In this document: positions 22,700 to 31,622 of the stretch, piece after piece | How positions within the stretch are numbered: position 1 is the stretch's first letter | How the letters are laid out: each line of letters starts with the position of its first letter | Origin: DATESG01 sp964480275 | Lineage (GTDB): Bacteria > Bacillota_I > Bacilli_A > RFN20 > CAG-826 | DNA length: 34,837 nt | Assembly: GCA_964480275.1 (NCBI GenBank) | Contig: CAYZOC010000005.1 | Span: 1 to 34,837, forward strand | Direction: 5' to 3' | Made by a program: the position numbers and the translations under genes | The notes under the pieces: model-generated | What the model was told of the DNA's origin: nothing | Seen by the model: the letters and a program-made list of their open reading frames with translations, nothing else | Database searches by the model: none

Positions 22700-23890
22700 A
22701 TGCAACAATATATGCTAAAACAAACTAGTAGTAATGGGTGTGGAACGGCGGTCGCGAAGATGTATTTAGCGCTTAAATCTAAAAGTCCTTCCGCTTTATG
22801 CCTAGGAATTGATGATGATCTCGATGATTTTTTAAAGATTAAACAGTTTCTCGCAAAAACCGGATTGAATGTTATCGGTAAGAAGGTCGAGGACTATTCA
22901 AACTTTTACAAAATTAGGCTACCTCTGATCATTCAAGTAAAAAAAGGTGATAGTTATCACTTTTTACTTGTGAAAAGAGCGGGTTGGAAGTTCTATCAGG
23001 TCAACGATCCAGGCTATGGTCATTATTTAATGAAAAGACAAAATTTAGTCGATATTTTTACAGGCTATTACATGTATGACACAAGCAAAAAAATAGGAAG
23101 AATTTCGCAAATTACAAATAATTTAACTAGTTTGATGGTTCCTCGTACACAGTTAATACTTTTCATTGTATTTCACATTTTATCTCTGACTCTTCTTGCA
23201 TTATCTTTGTTAGTGTTTGATCAAATAACTTTCCTTCCCTATGCGATTACACTTTCGGCGTTTAGTTTTATCTTTTATCTTTTAAATCGTCAGCAACTTT
23301 TTAAGTTGAATTCGCGTTTTGATCAGCAGCTAAATCAACACTTGGCATCAAAAAATGATCATCGATTTTTAGAACTTTATAAACAGGCAAACGCGCTAAA
23401 AAGTGATATTTTACATCCATTTGTACGACTTTTGACAAGTGGTCTTAGTGCGTTAATGTTAATAACTATTTTATTAATTAATGATTACAAGATGATAATA
23501 CCAATATTTGTGATTGTTGTTATCGCCTTAGCACTTCGTCGTAGCGAAAAGAAAGTGCATTACAAATATTTGCAATATGAAGAAAGTATCACTTTAGTAA
23601 GTAGGACGAGAGAAGATAAATTATCCTTATTATCATCATTAAAGAAGCAAAGTGATGATTTTATCCGCCAGTCATTCAATAAGACAGTAATCTTTGACAT
23701 AATTATTTTTTTCCTTGTCTTTATAATCATGATAGTCAATGAAATACTTCTCTTAAATTATCTATTACTATATTTTATTCTATTTTTATACCTCAAGAGC
23801 ACACTGTTAATTGTGATTGATTGGCGTAAATATTATGCAAGATATTATGATAGTCTAAATCGCCTTGATCAACTAATGAGAAAAACGTAA
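22700..23890 (+). CDS. C39-peptidase-like membrane protein resembling a peptidase-containing ABC exporter without its ATPase domain
   Basis: Residues about 1-130 match the C39 bacteriocin-processing peptidase fold: LKQTSSNGCGTAVAKMYLAL with C14, H87 in YHFLLVKR and D103 in QVNDPGYGHYL form the expected Cys-His-Asp set. Residues about 150-375 contain six hydrophobic segments in three pairs (about 151-173/177-195, 243-261/265-280, 329-347/350-373) separated by long polar loops, as in type I ABC exporter membrane domains. The protein stops at 396 residues, where a nucleotide-binding domain would begin; no Walker motif is present here or in the next genes. It may be a stand-alone membrane protease or may use an ATPase encoded elsewhere. 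AGAGG fixes the start. It sits alone between rpsU and ybeY. Confidence 0.72.
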   Translation: MQQYMLKQTSSNGCGTAVAKMYLALKSKSPSALCLGIDDDLDDFLKIKQFLAKTGLNVIGKKVEDYSNFYKIRLPLIIQVKKGDSYHFLLVKRAGWKFYQVNDPGYGHYLMKRQNLVDIFTGYYMYDTSKKIGRISQITNNLTSLMVPRTQLILFIVFHILSLTLLALSLLVFDQITFLPYAITLSAFSFIFYLLNRQQLFKLNSRFDQQLNQHLASKNDHRFLELYKQANALKSDILHPFVRLLTSGLSALMLITILLINDYKMIIPIFVIVVIALALRRSEKKVHYKYLQYEESITLVSRTREDKLSLLSSLKKQSDDFIRQSFNKTVIFDIIIFFLVFIIMIVNEILLLNYLLLYFILFLYLKSTLLIVIDWRKYYARYYDSLNRLDQLMRKT

Positions 23891-23894
23891 AATA

Positions 23895-23914
23895 TGCTAC
23901 AATAATAGTCGAGG
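23895..23914 (+). promoter_or_regulatory. ybeY promoter, extended -10, and ribosome binding site
   Basis: TGC plus TACAAT (23898-23903), then GAGG (23911-23914) before the ATG at 23921. Confidence 0.5.
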
Positions 23915-23920
23915 ATTATT

Positions 23921-24379
23921 ATGCAATTAGATTTTGAAAACCGCCTTGACGAGCGCTTTGATGGCTATGAAAATTCATACCGTTATTATATGCGTAAGAC
24001 AATTAAACACCTCAAACGTGATTCTAATTTTATCCTAGAAGTTATCATCGTCGATGAGGCAAGTATTTTAGCGATAAATAATGAGTTTCGTGGTAAAAAT
24101 CAAGTCACTGACGTCATTAGCTTTGCACTTGACGATGAGGTTGAAGGTGAAATTACTGTTATTAACGGTGGAAAAAGACTCCTCGGGACAATTATTATTT
24201 GTGGGCCTGTTGCTCAAAGGCAGGCAATTGAGTATAATCATAGCCTTGACCGAGAAATGAAATTTTTATTTGTCCATGGGTTACTTCACCTATTAGGATA
24301 TGATCACATCGAAGAAGAACAAGAAAAAGAGATGTTTAGTTTACAAGATAAATTAATTGGAAAGAGGAGAGAAAAATGA
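23921..24379 (+). CDS. ybeY: Endoribonuclease YbeY, rRNA maturation
   Basis: YbeY is a zinc-dependent endoribonuclease involved in 16S rRNA 3'-end maturation and ribosome quality control. The 152-residue protein has TDVISFAL (63-70) and the signature H119-x3-H123-x5-H129 in HGLLHLLGYDH. GAGG precedes the ATG. It begins the cluster ybeY-cdd-era-recO; the phoH and dgkA genes common in this block are missing. Its TGA stop overlaps the cdd ATG as ATGA. Confidence 0.97.
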   Translation: MQLDFENRLDERFDGYENSYRYYMRKTIKHLKRDSNFILEVIIVDEASILAINNEFRGKNQVTDVISFALDDEVEGEITVINGGKRLLGTIIICGPVAQRQAIEYNHSLDREMKFLFVHGLLHLLGYDHIEEEQEKEMFSLQDKLIGKRREK

Positions 24380-24774
24380 ACGAAAAACAATTAGTTGAGC
24401 AAGCAATCAAAGCCCGGGAGAATTCGTATTCACCGTATTCAAAGTTTAAAGTAGGAGCAGCACTGTTAACAAAAAGTGGTGAAGTATATTTGGGGGCAAA
24501 CATTGAGAATGCCGCCTATCCACTTTGCATTTGTGCGGAACGCACTGCACTATTTGGTGCGTATAATCATGGTGTTAAAAAGGAAGATATTGTTGGGCTT
24601 GCAGTTGTTGGTGCAACCGATAAACCTATCACTCCATGTGGAGCTTGTCGCCAAGTCATGAGTGAATTAATGGATAAAAATACCCCGATATATATGGCAA
24701 ATCTAAAGGGTGATGTTCAAACAACGAATATGACCGAATTACTGCCATTTGCCTTTGATGATAGTGATTTATAA
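24376..24774 (+). CDS. cdd: Cytidine deaminase
   Basis: Cdd deaminates cytidine and deoxycytidine to uridine and deoxyuridine in pyrimidine salvage. The 132-residue length is that of the small tetrameric class. Zinc ligands C53, C88 and C91 and the catalytic glutamate E55 are visible in CICAERTALF and TPCGACRQV; FKVGAAL and NIENAAYPL are the substrate-binding motifs. Translation is coupled to ybeY by ATGA, with AGAGGAGAG inside the end of ybeY as ribosome binding site. Its stop overlaps the era start (TAATG). Confidence 0.97.
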   Translation: MNEKQLVEQAIKARENSYSPYSKFKVGAALLTKSGEVYLGANIENAAYPLCICAERTALFGAYNHGVKKEDIVGLAVVGATDKPITPCGACRQVMSELMDKNTPIYMANLKGDVQTTNMTELLPFAFDDSDL

Positions 24775-25655
24775 TGAAGAGTGGCTTTGTTTCTTTAGTT
24801 GGCCGGCCTAATGCTGGTAAGTCGACGATTATAAACGCAATAATGCATCAAAAAATCGCGATTGTAAGTCCTAAACCACAGACAACGACTGATGCTATCC
24901 GCGCAGTTTATAATGATGACCGTGGTCAAATAATTTTTGTGGATACACCTGGCATCCATAAACCCCATGTTCACTATGGGGATATTTTAAATAAAACAGC
25001 ATACAAGACGATTAGATCAAGTGATGTTTCAATTTTAATTGTTGACGCTAGTGCCGCTTTTGGTGGTGGTGATGATTATCTAGTTGAACATCTTAAGTTT
25101 GATCATCCGCTAATCATCGTTTTGAATAAGATTGACCTTGCTAGTCCGATAATGGTCGAAGAATTAAAACAAAAATACCGTAGTATATATTTAGATGTAC
25201 CAATCATTGAAACTTCTGCTGTCAGGAATTTCAATATTGATGAATTGATTACACAAATCTATAGTTTCCTTGATGAAGGACCGCTATATTATGACCGGGA
25301 AACAAGTGCCACTTCCGATCTTAGCTTTATCATAAGCGAAGCAATTAGAGAGAAAGCAATCAATCTCACTCATCAAGAAGTGCCGCATAGTATCGCTGTA
25401 ATTGTCACGAAGATAAATGAGACAACTTATGGCTATGATGCCTATTGTGAACTTATTGTTGAGAAGGACAGTCAAAAAGGCATTCTTATTGGCAGCGGGG
25501 CGAAAATGATCAAACGTATTCGTCTCCAAAGTCAGTATGATCTCAAGCAAATTCTTAAAAAAGATGTTTCGCTTGAAATTCTCGTTAAGGTTGAAGAAAA
25601 TTGGCGTAATAACCCCAAAACTTTAGCAAAATTGGGGCTTGAAAGAAAAAACTAA
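24774..25655 (+). CDS. era: GTPase Era, 30S assembly
   Basis: Era is an essential GTPase that binds the 3' end of 16S rRNA during 30S assembly. The 293-residue protein has G1 GRPNAGKS (10-17), G3 DTPG (57-60) followed by IHKP, G4 NKID (118-121) and a C-terminal KH domain (about 205-285) with GILIGSGAKMIKRI. It starts at the overlap with the cdd stop and has no clear Shine-Dalgarno, so it probably relies on coupling. ybeY upstream acts on the same rRNA end, a conserved partnership. Confidence 0.98.
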   Translation: MKSGFVSLVGRPNAGKSTIINAIMHQKIAIVSPKPQTTTDAIRAVYNDDRGQIIFVDTPGIHKPHVHYGDILNKTAYKTIRSSDVSILIVDASAAFGGGDDYLVEHLKFDHPLIIVLNKIDLASPIMVEELKQKYRSIYLDVPIIETSAVRNFNIDELITQIYSFLDEGPLYYDRETSATSDLSFIISEAIREKAINLTHQEVPHSIAVIVTKINETTYGYDAYCELIVEKDSQKGILIGSGAKMIKRIRLQSQYDLKQILKKDVSLEILVKVEENWRNNPKTLAKLGLERKN

Positions 25656-25656
25656 G

Positions 25657-26379
25657 ATGGAACTGTTCATTCTAAGAATGACTCCATATCGGGAAAAAGA
25701 TTTTATTATCACCGCCCTAAGTCCTAATGGTTTAGTGTCTTTTAAGGCCGGCGGACTAAGTAAGCCAACATCCAAATTCAGTGGCATAGTTACACTCTAC
25801 GCGCTAGTGGATGCCGAACTTGAGGAAAAGAAGACAGGTTTATTAATTACAAATGCAGTAGCAATAAGTAAAAATTATAAAATTATTAGTGATTACAATA
25901 AACTATCGGCCTTAAACTTTATTGGCGAAGCTTGCTTGAGAATATTGCATGATCAAGATGATGTCAGTCAAGTGTTTTTGTTCGTAAAAACTGCTATTTT
26001 GGCGCTTGAACAAGATTATGATCCATTTTCTTTGAGTTTTATCGTCATTGCCAAACTTTTAAAGGCGGTTGGTTATGGTCTTAACGTTGATAGTTGCGTT
26101 CGCTGTGGAGCAAAAAAGGATATCGTGGCAATATCTTATCTAGATGGAGGATTCGTCTGTCGAAAAGAATTTGATCGGCGAACTTGTCATCCTCTATCAG
26201 TAGAGGCACTAAATATCATCCGTTATGCATTCTTAGTTCCGATAGATAAAATGCTCACTTTGAAGTTTGATAATCAGGAGTTAATAACGTTATTTGATGG
26301 ACTGACAGATTTCTATCAAGATGTGACGAATACGCAACTCAAAAGTTATAAAATTTTTCGACAATCACTAAAGTCTTAA
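25657..26379 (+). CDS. recO: DNA repair protein RecO
   Basis: RecO loads RecA on SSB-coated single-stranded DNA with RecR. The 240-residue protein has an N-terminal OB fold (about 1-75, FILRMTPYREKDFIITALSP), a helical domain and the zinc motif C147-x2-C150...C168...C177. ATG 25657, one base after the era stop, is preferred to an in-frame TTG at 25639 because it matches the family N-terminus. No good Shine-Dalgarno is seen, suggesting reinitiation after era. Conserved order era-recO-glyS. Confidence 0.95.
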   Translation: MELFILRMTPYREKDFIITALSPNGLVSFKAGGLSKPTSKFSGIVTLYALVDAELEEKKTGLLITNAVAISKNYKIISDYNKLSALNFIGEACLRILHDQDDVSQVFLFVKTAILALEQDYDPFSLSFIVIAKLLKAVGYGLNVDSCVRCGAKKDIVAISYLDGGFVCRKEFDRRTCHPLSVEALNIIRYAFLVPIDKMLTLKFDNQELITLFDGLTDFYQDVTNTQLKSYKIFRQSLKS

Positions 26380-26392
26380 CACTGATAGTGGG

Positions 26393-26438
26393 TTGACTTT
26401 ATATAGTTAATATTGATAAAATCACTCAGGAAACGAGG
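26393..26438 (+). promoter_or_regulatory. glyS promoter and ribosome binding site
   Basis: -35 TTGACT (26393-26398), 18-bp spacer, -10 TAAAAT (26417-26422) preceded by TGA (extended -10), then GAGG (26435-26438) and the ATG at 26450. The leader is too short for a T-box. Confidence 0.75.
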
Positions 26439-26449
26439 TTTTTTATTTT

Positions 26450-27823
26450 ATGAGCGAATTTTCTTTTGAAAAAATAGTTAATCATTTAGTAGTCTCAGGG
26501 TTTGTCTTCCAAGGTAGTGAAATCTATGGAGGATTATCAAATTCATGGGACTATGGACCACTAGGAACTAGTGTCAAAAATAACATTAAAGATCTATGGT
26601 GGAAAAAGTTTGTTAAAGAGTCACCATATAATGTCGGCATTGATGCCGCTATTTTAATGAATCCAAACGTTTGGAAGGCAACAGGGCATGTCGCCACATT
26701 TAACGATCCTTTGATTGATTGTAAGAGTTGCCGTACACGCCATCGCGCAGACTCACTTATTGAATCTCAATTTCCTGAAGCTTATATAACTTCAATGAAA
26801 AACGAAGAACTTGATGCCTTTATTAAAGAAAATAATGTCAAATGTCCCAACTGTGGAAAAAGCGATTTTACTGAAATTAGAAAATTCAATATGATGTTTA
26901 AAACTCATATTGGTGTAACGGAAGATAGTCAAAACGAAGTCTATTTACGGCCAGAAACGGCCCAAGGTGTTTTTGTTAATTTTAAAAATGTTCAGCGTTC
27001 AATGAGAAAGAAAATACCTTTCGGTATCGCTAATGTTGGGAAGGCTTTCAGAAACGAAATAACACCAGGTAATTTTATTTTTCGTACTCGCGAGTTCACG
27101 CAAATGGAGCTAGAATTTTTCTGTGCTCCGGGTAGTGATCTTGAATGGTTTAATTACTGGAAACACTTTTGCATCAATTTTGTTAAAAATCTTGATGTTA
27201 AGGATGAAAATGTTCGCTTCCGTGATCATGATGCTGCCGAATTATCATTTTATTCAAAAGCAACAACTGATATTGAATATAAGTTTCCTTTTGGTTGGGG
27301 CGAAATCTGGGGAATAGCAGATCGTACTGATTATGATTTGAAACGCCATATGGAACATAGCAATGAAAATTTTGAGTATCTAGATCCCGAAACGAATACA
27401 AAGTATGTACCATATTGTATTGAACCTTCGGTCGGACTTGATCGTTTGTTGTTAATGGTTCTTACTGATAGTTATGATGAAGAACAAGTTGGTGAAAATG
27501 ATACAAGGATTGTGATGCATTTAAAACCCTCACTTGCTCCATATCAAGTTGCAGTGTTACCACTGAGCAAGAAATTAAATGAAAAGTCATTTCAACTATA
27601 TGGCGAACTTAGTAAAAATTTCAGCACTGTTTATGATGAGACGGCTTCGATTGGTAAACGCTACCGCCGGCAAGACGCAATTGGGACACCATTTTGCGTA
27701 ACAGTTGATTTTGATAGTATCGAAGATGAAATGGTGACAGTTCGCGAAAGAGATTCGATGGCGCAAGAAAGAGTAAAAATTTCAGTATTGATTGAATATA
27801 TCCGCTCAAAAGTTGAAAATTAG
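26450..27823 (+). CDS. glyS: Glycyl-tRNA synthetase, single-chain (homodimeric) type
   Basis: The class II synthetase that charges tRNA-Gly. The 457-residue protein begins with FEKIVNHLVVSGFVFQGSEI and YGGLSNSWDYGPLG (motif 1 region), has a CxxC pair CKSC and CPNC in the insertion (about 100-145), motif 2 FRNEITPGNFIFRTREFTQMELEFF and motif 3 PSVGLDRLLL, then the anticodon-binding domain. This is the alpha2 type as in mycoplasmas and staphylococci, not the glyQ/glyS alpha2-beta2 type of B. subtilis found at the same place. It has its own promoter and probably leads the transcript glyS-dnaG-rpoD-trmK-nif3. Confidence 0.97.
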   Translation: MSEFSFEKIVNHLVVSGFVFQGSEIYGGLSNSWDYGPLGTSVKNNIKDLWWKKFVKESPYNVGIDAAILMNPNVWKATGHVATFNDPLIDCKSCRTRHRADSLIESQFPEAYITSMKNEELDAFIKENNVKCPNCGKSDFTEIRKFNMMFKTHIGVTEDSQNEVYLRPETAQGVFVNFKNVQRSMRKKIPFGIANVGKAFRNEITPGNFIFRTREFTQMELEFFCAPGSDLEWFNYWKHFCINFVKNLDVKDENVRFRDHDAAELSFYSKATTDIEYKFPFGWGEIWGIADRTDYDLKRHMEHSNENFEYLDPETNTKYVPYCIEPSVGLDRLLLMVLTDSYDEEQVGENDTRIVMHLKPSLAPYQVAVLPLSKKLNEKSFQLYGELSKNFSTVYDETASIGKRYRRQDAIGTPFCVTVDFDSIEDEMVTVRERDSMAQERVKISVLIEYIRSKVEN

Positions 27824-27859
27824 TAGTTATATAGAATATATATAGTTGAAAGAGGATAA

Positions 27860-29653
27860 ATGGACTTTAAAATATTTGAAGATTTATTGAAGCAAACTGA
27901 CATTGTCGACATTATTGGTCGCTATATTGATGTGAGCAAACAAGGACGCAACCATCGAGCGCTCTGTCCTTTTCATAATGATAAAAACCCTTCACTGATG
28001 ATTTCTCATGATAAACAAATATTTAAGTGTTTTGTCTGTGGTGAAGGCGGAAACGCGATTAATTTTGTGCAAAAATACGAACATGTCAACTATTTTGAGG
28101 CGGCCCGTAAGGTTGCTGAAATGGTGGGGTTTTCTAATGACGAACTAAAAGCAACAAAATTCGAGCGCAAAATAAGTCCAAATTTAGTTCCTTTATATCA
28201 CTGTCTCACTGATTTAGCTTCATTTTATGCCACTGCCCTTCAAACTAGTGAGGGAAAAGAAGCTAAGTTATACTTAAATCAACGGAATATAAACAATGAA
28301 ACAATTAAGAAATTTCAAATTGGTTTTGCTCCAAGCGATGGCACTCAAACAATTAAATTTTTACAAAGTAAGGGATATAGCCTTAAAAACATAGAGGATA
28401 TAGGTGTTTTATCTAATTTACTAAATAATCCTTTTGATCGTAACCAAGGTAGAATAATGTTTCCAATCCATGATCACGATGGTCAAGTGGTTGGTTTTAG
28501 TAGTCGACGGTATAAAGAAGGTGATGATTCCGCAAAATATATAAATTCACCTGAAACACCTGTCTTCCATAAAACAAGTATTTTATACAATTATTTCAAC
28601 GCTGTTGAGCATGTGCGTAATGCTGGTTATGTATATGTTCTTGAAGGGTTTATGGATGTGTTTGCTCTCGAAGTCAGTGGAATTAAAACTGCTGTTGCCA
28701 TCATGGGAACCGCATTTACTAATGAACATATAAATCTTTTACGAAAACTAAAAGTTGAAGTTCGTCTTTGTCTTGATGGCGATGAGGCCGGGCAAATGGC
28801 GATGCTAAAAATGAGTGAAAGTCTGACAAACGCCAATATTCCCTTCAAAATTGTTGATAATGTTGATGATGCTCGAGATCCTGACGACATCTATCGAAGC
28901 GAAGGGGAAAAAGGTCTACTTGAATATTTAAATAATCTTGTCGATGGTCATGAATTTACAATTAATTATTATCGTAAACACTCAAAATTGCGGACAATCG
29001 AAGAACGAAGAGATTTTATTTTCAAAACGATGCCACATATAGTCTCGCTTGCAAGTAAATTAGAAGTAGACGACTATCTTAATCGCGTGGCAGAAATATC
29101 TGGTTTTTCTTACAATGTTTTACTTGATATGTATAAAGCCGAACGGAAAAAGATCGCGAAAAATGAACATTTTGTTAGTGTTCATGCGAAATATCCGCAC
29201 CGTCAAGTACTTAACCGCCTCCAACAGGCTGAAAGATTATTAATTGAGCAGATGATTACACACCCACAAGCTCTTGATTTCTATATAACTAAAAAGGTTA
29301 AGTTCACTGATGAATTTCATCGCTATATTGCTAATTTTCTAAGTTATAACAAAGAAATTGACCGTCAAAATATTTATGCGGTTATCCTTAGCGATATAAA
29401 TCAACGCATTGATGATGAACAGCGACAAGATTTCTATAAAAACAATGTGATTGAAATCGCAGAAACTTCCGATCAAAATTCTAAGTTTCGACCAGAACTA
29501 CTTGAAGATGCCTATCAAGTGGTGAATAAAGAAGGGCAAGAAAATCTAATAAATCTCCAAATGGAGCAAGAGCTAGCCCAGGCAACTAATGATTTGCAAC
29601 GAGCAAAGATTGTGGCTAAATACCGCAATGGCCGTAAAACGAATAAAAAATAG
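27860..29653 (+). CDS. dnaG: DNA primase DnaG
   Basis: DnaG makes RNA primers for replication. The 597-residue protein has the N-terminal CHC2 zinc finger (C36, H39, C57, C60) with CPFHNDKNPS and KCFVCGEGG, the RNA polymerase core, the TOPRIM motif VLEGFMDVFAL, the acidic CLDGDEAG stretch and a C-terminal helicase-binding domain. AGAGG fixes the start. It forms the macromolecular synthesis operon with rpoD; here that operon follows glyS as in other Bacilli. Confidence 0.98.
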   Translation: MDFKIFEDLLKQTDIVDIIGRYIDVSKQGRNHRALCPFHNDKNPSLMISHDKQIFKCFVCGEGGNAINFVQKYEHVNYFEAARKVAEMVGFSNDELKATKFERKISPNLVPLYHCLTDLASFYATALQTSEGKEAKLYLNQRNINNETIKKFQIGFAPSDGTQTIKFLQSKGYSLKNIEDIGVLSNLLNNPFDRNQGRIMFPIHDHDGQVVGFSSRRYKEGDDSAKYINSPETPVFHKTSILYNYFNAVEHVRNAGYVYVLEGFMDVFALEVSGIKTAVAIMGTAFTNEHINLLRKLKVEVRLCLDGDEAGQMAMLKMSESLTNANIPFKIVDNVDDARDPDDIYRSEGEKGLLEYLNNLVDGHEFTINYYRKHSKLRTIEERRDFIFKTMPHIVSLASKLEVDDYLNRVAEISGFSYNVLLDMYKAERKKIAKNEHFVSVHAKYPHRQVLNRLQQAERLLIEQMITHPQALDFYITKKVKFTDEFHRYIANFLSYNKEIDRQNIYAVILSDINQRIDDEQRQDFYKNNVIEIAETSDQNSKFRPELLEDAYQVVNKEGQENLINLQMEQELAQATNDLQRAKIVAKYRNGRKTNKK

Positions 29654-29671
29654 TAAAGTTGAGGAAAGAAA

Positions 29672-30940
29672 ATGCCAAAGAAAAAAGTTGATGACTACGA
29701 AGTTGAATTTGATGATGCGCTATTTGATAGTGATGAAGAAGACGATATATTAACCCTTGATCAAGTAAAGAAAAATCTTCTTAAAAAGGGCAAAACACTG
29801 GGTCAACTAGATCAAGCAGAAATCTTCGATGCAGTTTCCCACCTTGATTTGACTGATGGTGAAATGGAAAAACTTATGAACTACTTTGCGAAAAACAAGG
29901 TAGAAGTTATCGCCGAAGAAGAAAATGATGATGATTTAGACATTGATCCCCACCTTTTAGAGGCGGGTTTTGATGATGAAGAAGACGTCGAGTTTGAAGA
30001 TGCCTTTGATAGTACTGATGATGAAGAGGAACTAGAGGATGAATTTGATCGCGTCGGCTATACTGATCGCTATCAAACTGTTTCGAGTGCTGACGTCAAA
30101 TCAAGTGACTCTGTAAAATTATATCTACATGAAATCGGAAAATTTGATCTTTTAAAAGCCGATCAAGAAGTCGAATATGCTAAAAGATATAAAGAAACTG
30201 GTGATATGGATGCGAAAAATGAATTAATTAATCGTAATCTCCGCCTTGTCGTTAGTCTTGCTAAGAAATACTCGCACACCAATATGCAATTTCTTGATTT
30301 AATTGAAGAAGGCAATATCGGTTTAATTAAAGCTGTAGAAAAATTTGATCACACAAAAGGATTCAAGTTTTCAACATATGCTACTTGGTGGATACGTCAA
30401 TCTATCACACGGGCGATTGCTGATCAGGCCCGGACCATTCGAATTCCTGTTCATATGAATGAAACGATTAACAAAATAAGTAAAGCACAACGGGAGTTAG
30501 TCCAAGAACTTGGCCGCGAACCAACACACGAAGAGATTAGTAAAAAGCTTGATGGTAAGTTTACGCCTGAACGTATTCTTGAAATTCAGCAAATTGCGAT
30601 GGAGCCTGTGAGTCTTGAATCACCTATTGGTGAGGAAGATGACTCACACCTTGGTGATTTCGTCGAAGATAAAGATAACGAGACCCCAACCCAATTTACA
30701 AGAGCGTCACTACTAAGTGATGAATTGAGAGATCTTATGCAAGATTTAACTCCTAGAGAAGAACGAGTGATTATTCTTCGCTATGGTCTAGAAGACAATC
30801 GGCCTCGTACACTTGAGGAAGTAGGCAAAGAATTCGGTGTTACTCGTGAAAGAATTCGTCAAATCGAAGCTAAAGCTATCCGTAAACTTCGCCATCCTTC
30901 AAGAACTAAACGCTTGCAAGGTTATTTAAACAAGGGTTAA
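29672..30940 (+). CDS. rpoD: Primary sigma factor RpoD (SigA)
   Basis: The housekeeping sigma factor. The 422-residue protein has region 1.1-like residues (about 25-80), a very acidic linker (about 83-126), region 1.2 (SDSVKLYLHEIGKFDLL), region 2 (NLRLVVSLAKKY, DLIEEGNIGLIKAVEKFD, FSTYATWWIRQSITRAI for -10 recognition), region 3 and region 4 (RPRTLEEVGKEFGVTRERI for -35 recognition). Region 2 is intact, in line with the TATAAT boxes seen throughout the window. GAGGAAAG precedes the ATG. It is longer than B. subtilis SigA (about 371 residues), mostly through the acidic N-terminal part. Confidence 0.98.
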   Translation: MPKKKVDDYEVEFDDALFDSDEEDDILTLDQVKKNLLKKGKTLGQLDQAEIFDAVSHLDLTDGEMEKLMNYFAKNKVEVIAEEENDDDLDIDPHLLEAGFDDEEDVEFEDAFDSTDDEEELEDEFDRVGYTDRYQTVSSADVKSSDSVKLYLHEIGKFDLLKADQEVEYAKRYKETGDMDAKNELINRNLRLVVSLAKKYSHTNMQFLDLIEEGNIGLIKAVEKFDHTKGFKFSTYATWWIRQSITRAIADQARTIRIPVHMNETINKISKAQRELVQELGREPTHEEISKKLDGKFTPERILEIQQIAMEPVSLESPIGEEDDSHLGDFVEDKDNETPTQFTRASLLSDELRDLMQDLTPREERVIILRYGLEDNRPRTLEEVGKEFGVTRERIRQIEAKAIRKLRHPSRTKRLQGYLNKG

Positions 30941-30944
30941 GAAA

Positions 30945-31622
30945 ATGGAAAAACTTCCTACGCGCTTACTAGCAATCACACAATATATCGACTGCAATGA
31001 TCATGTTGCTGATATTGGCAGTGATCATGGTCTTTTGCCGCTTTTTCTAGCCGAGCAAAACCAAGCCTATATTTATGCTTCGGATAACAAAAAAGGTCCA
31101 TATGAGCGCTTAAAAAAAGAACTTTCCAAAAGTGCAAAGCCGGTTAATGTTGCGTTAAGTGATGGTCTATTCGAACTTCCTACAAATATTGATACACTTG
31201 TTATTGCGGGAATGGGTGGCGAACTTATTGCAAGTATTCTCTCAAATGGCCAAGAGCACCTTGACCATATAAAGAAACTAATACTAGTTCCTCATGGGCA
31301 AGAACAAGAATTAAGACAAGTAATATCATATTTAGGTTTTTCAATTCAAGACGAACAAGTGATTGAAGAGGACGGCAAGTTTTATGAATTAATTTACGCA
31401 CTTAATCAACCATGCTTTGTCTGTGGAATTGAATCAATGTTTGGGCCCGTAAATATTCGGAAAAAAACACCCGCCTTCCTACGAAAATGGCAATTTGAAC
31501 ACGATAAAATCGCAAAAATTCTTGAGGGAGACTTACCCTTATCACGCCGTGAGGAACTTCTTGACTTAAAGAAGCGGATTTATGATGTTATAACGACTAA
31601 AGGAGATTTGCAAAATGATTAA
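30945..31622 (+). CDS. trmK: tRNA m1A22 methyltransferase TrmK
   Basis: TrmK methylates N1 of adenine 22 in bacterial tRNAs. The 225-residue protein has the SAM-binding start VADIGSDHGLLPLFLAE (21-37), VALSDGLFEL, VIAGMGGELIASIL and the C-terminal coiled-coil hairpin. It starts 4 bases after rpoD with only a weak AAGG-type ribosome binding site. Its last 8 bases overlap the nif3-like gene. The pair trmK-nif3 after sigA is conserved in Bacillota. Confidence 0.95.
   Translation: MEKLPTRLLAITQYIDCNDHVADIGSDHGLLPLFLAEQNQAYIYASDNKKGPYERLKKELSKSAKPVNVALSDGLFELPTNIDTLVIAGMGGELIASILSNGQEHLDHIKKLILVPHGQEQELRQVISYLGFSIQDEQVIEEDGKFYELIYALNQPCFVCGIESMFGPVNIRKKTPAFLRKWQFEHDKIAKILEGDLPLSRREELLDLKKRIYDVITTKGDLQND

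Noticed and set aside
25639..25656. TTG start for recO overlapping era
   Set aside because: The ATG at 25657 matches the RecO N-terminus; the extra six residues have no support.
26380..26449. T-box riboswitch before glyS
   Set aside because: Only 70 bases are available, with a normal promoter and ribosome binding site and no specifier stem or antiterminator.
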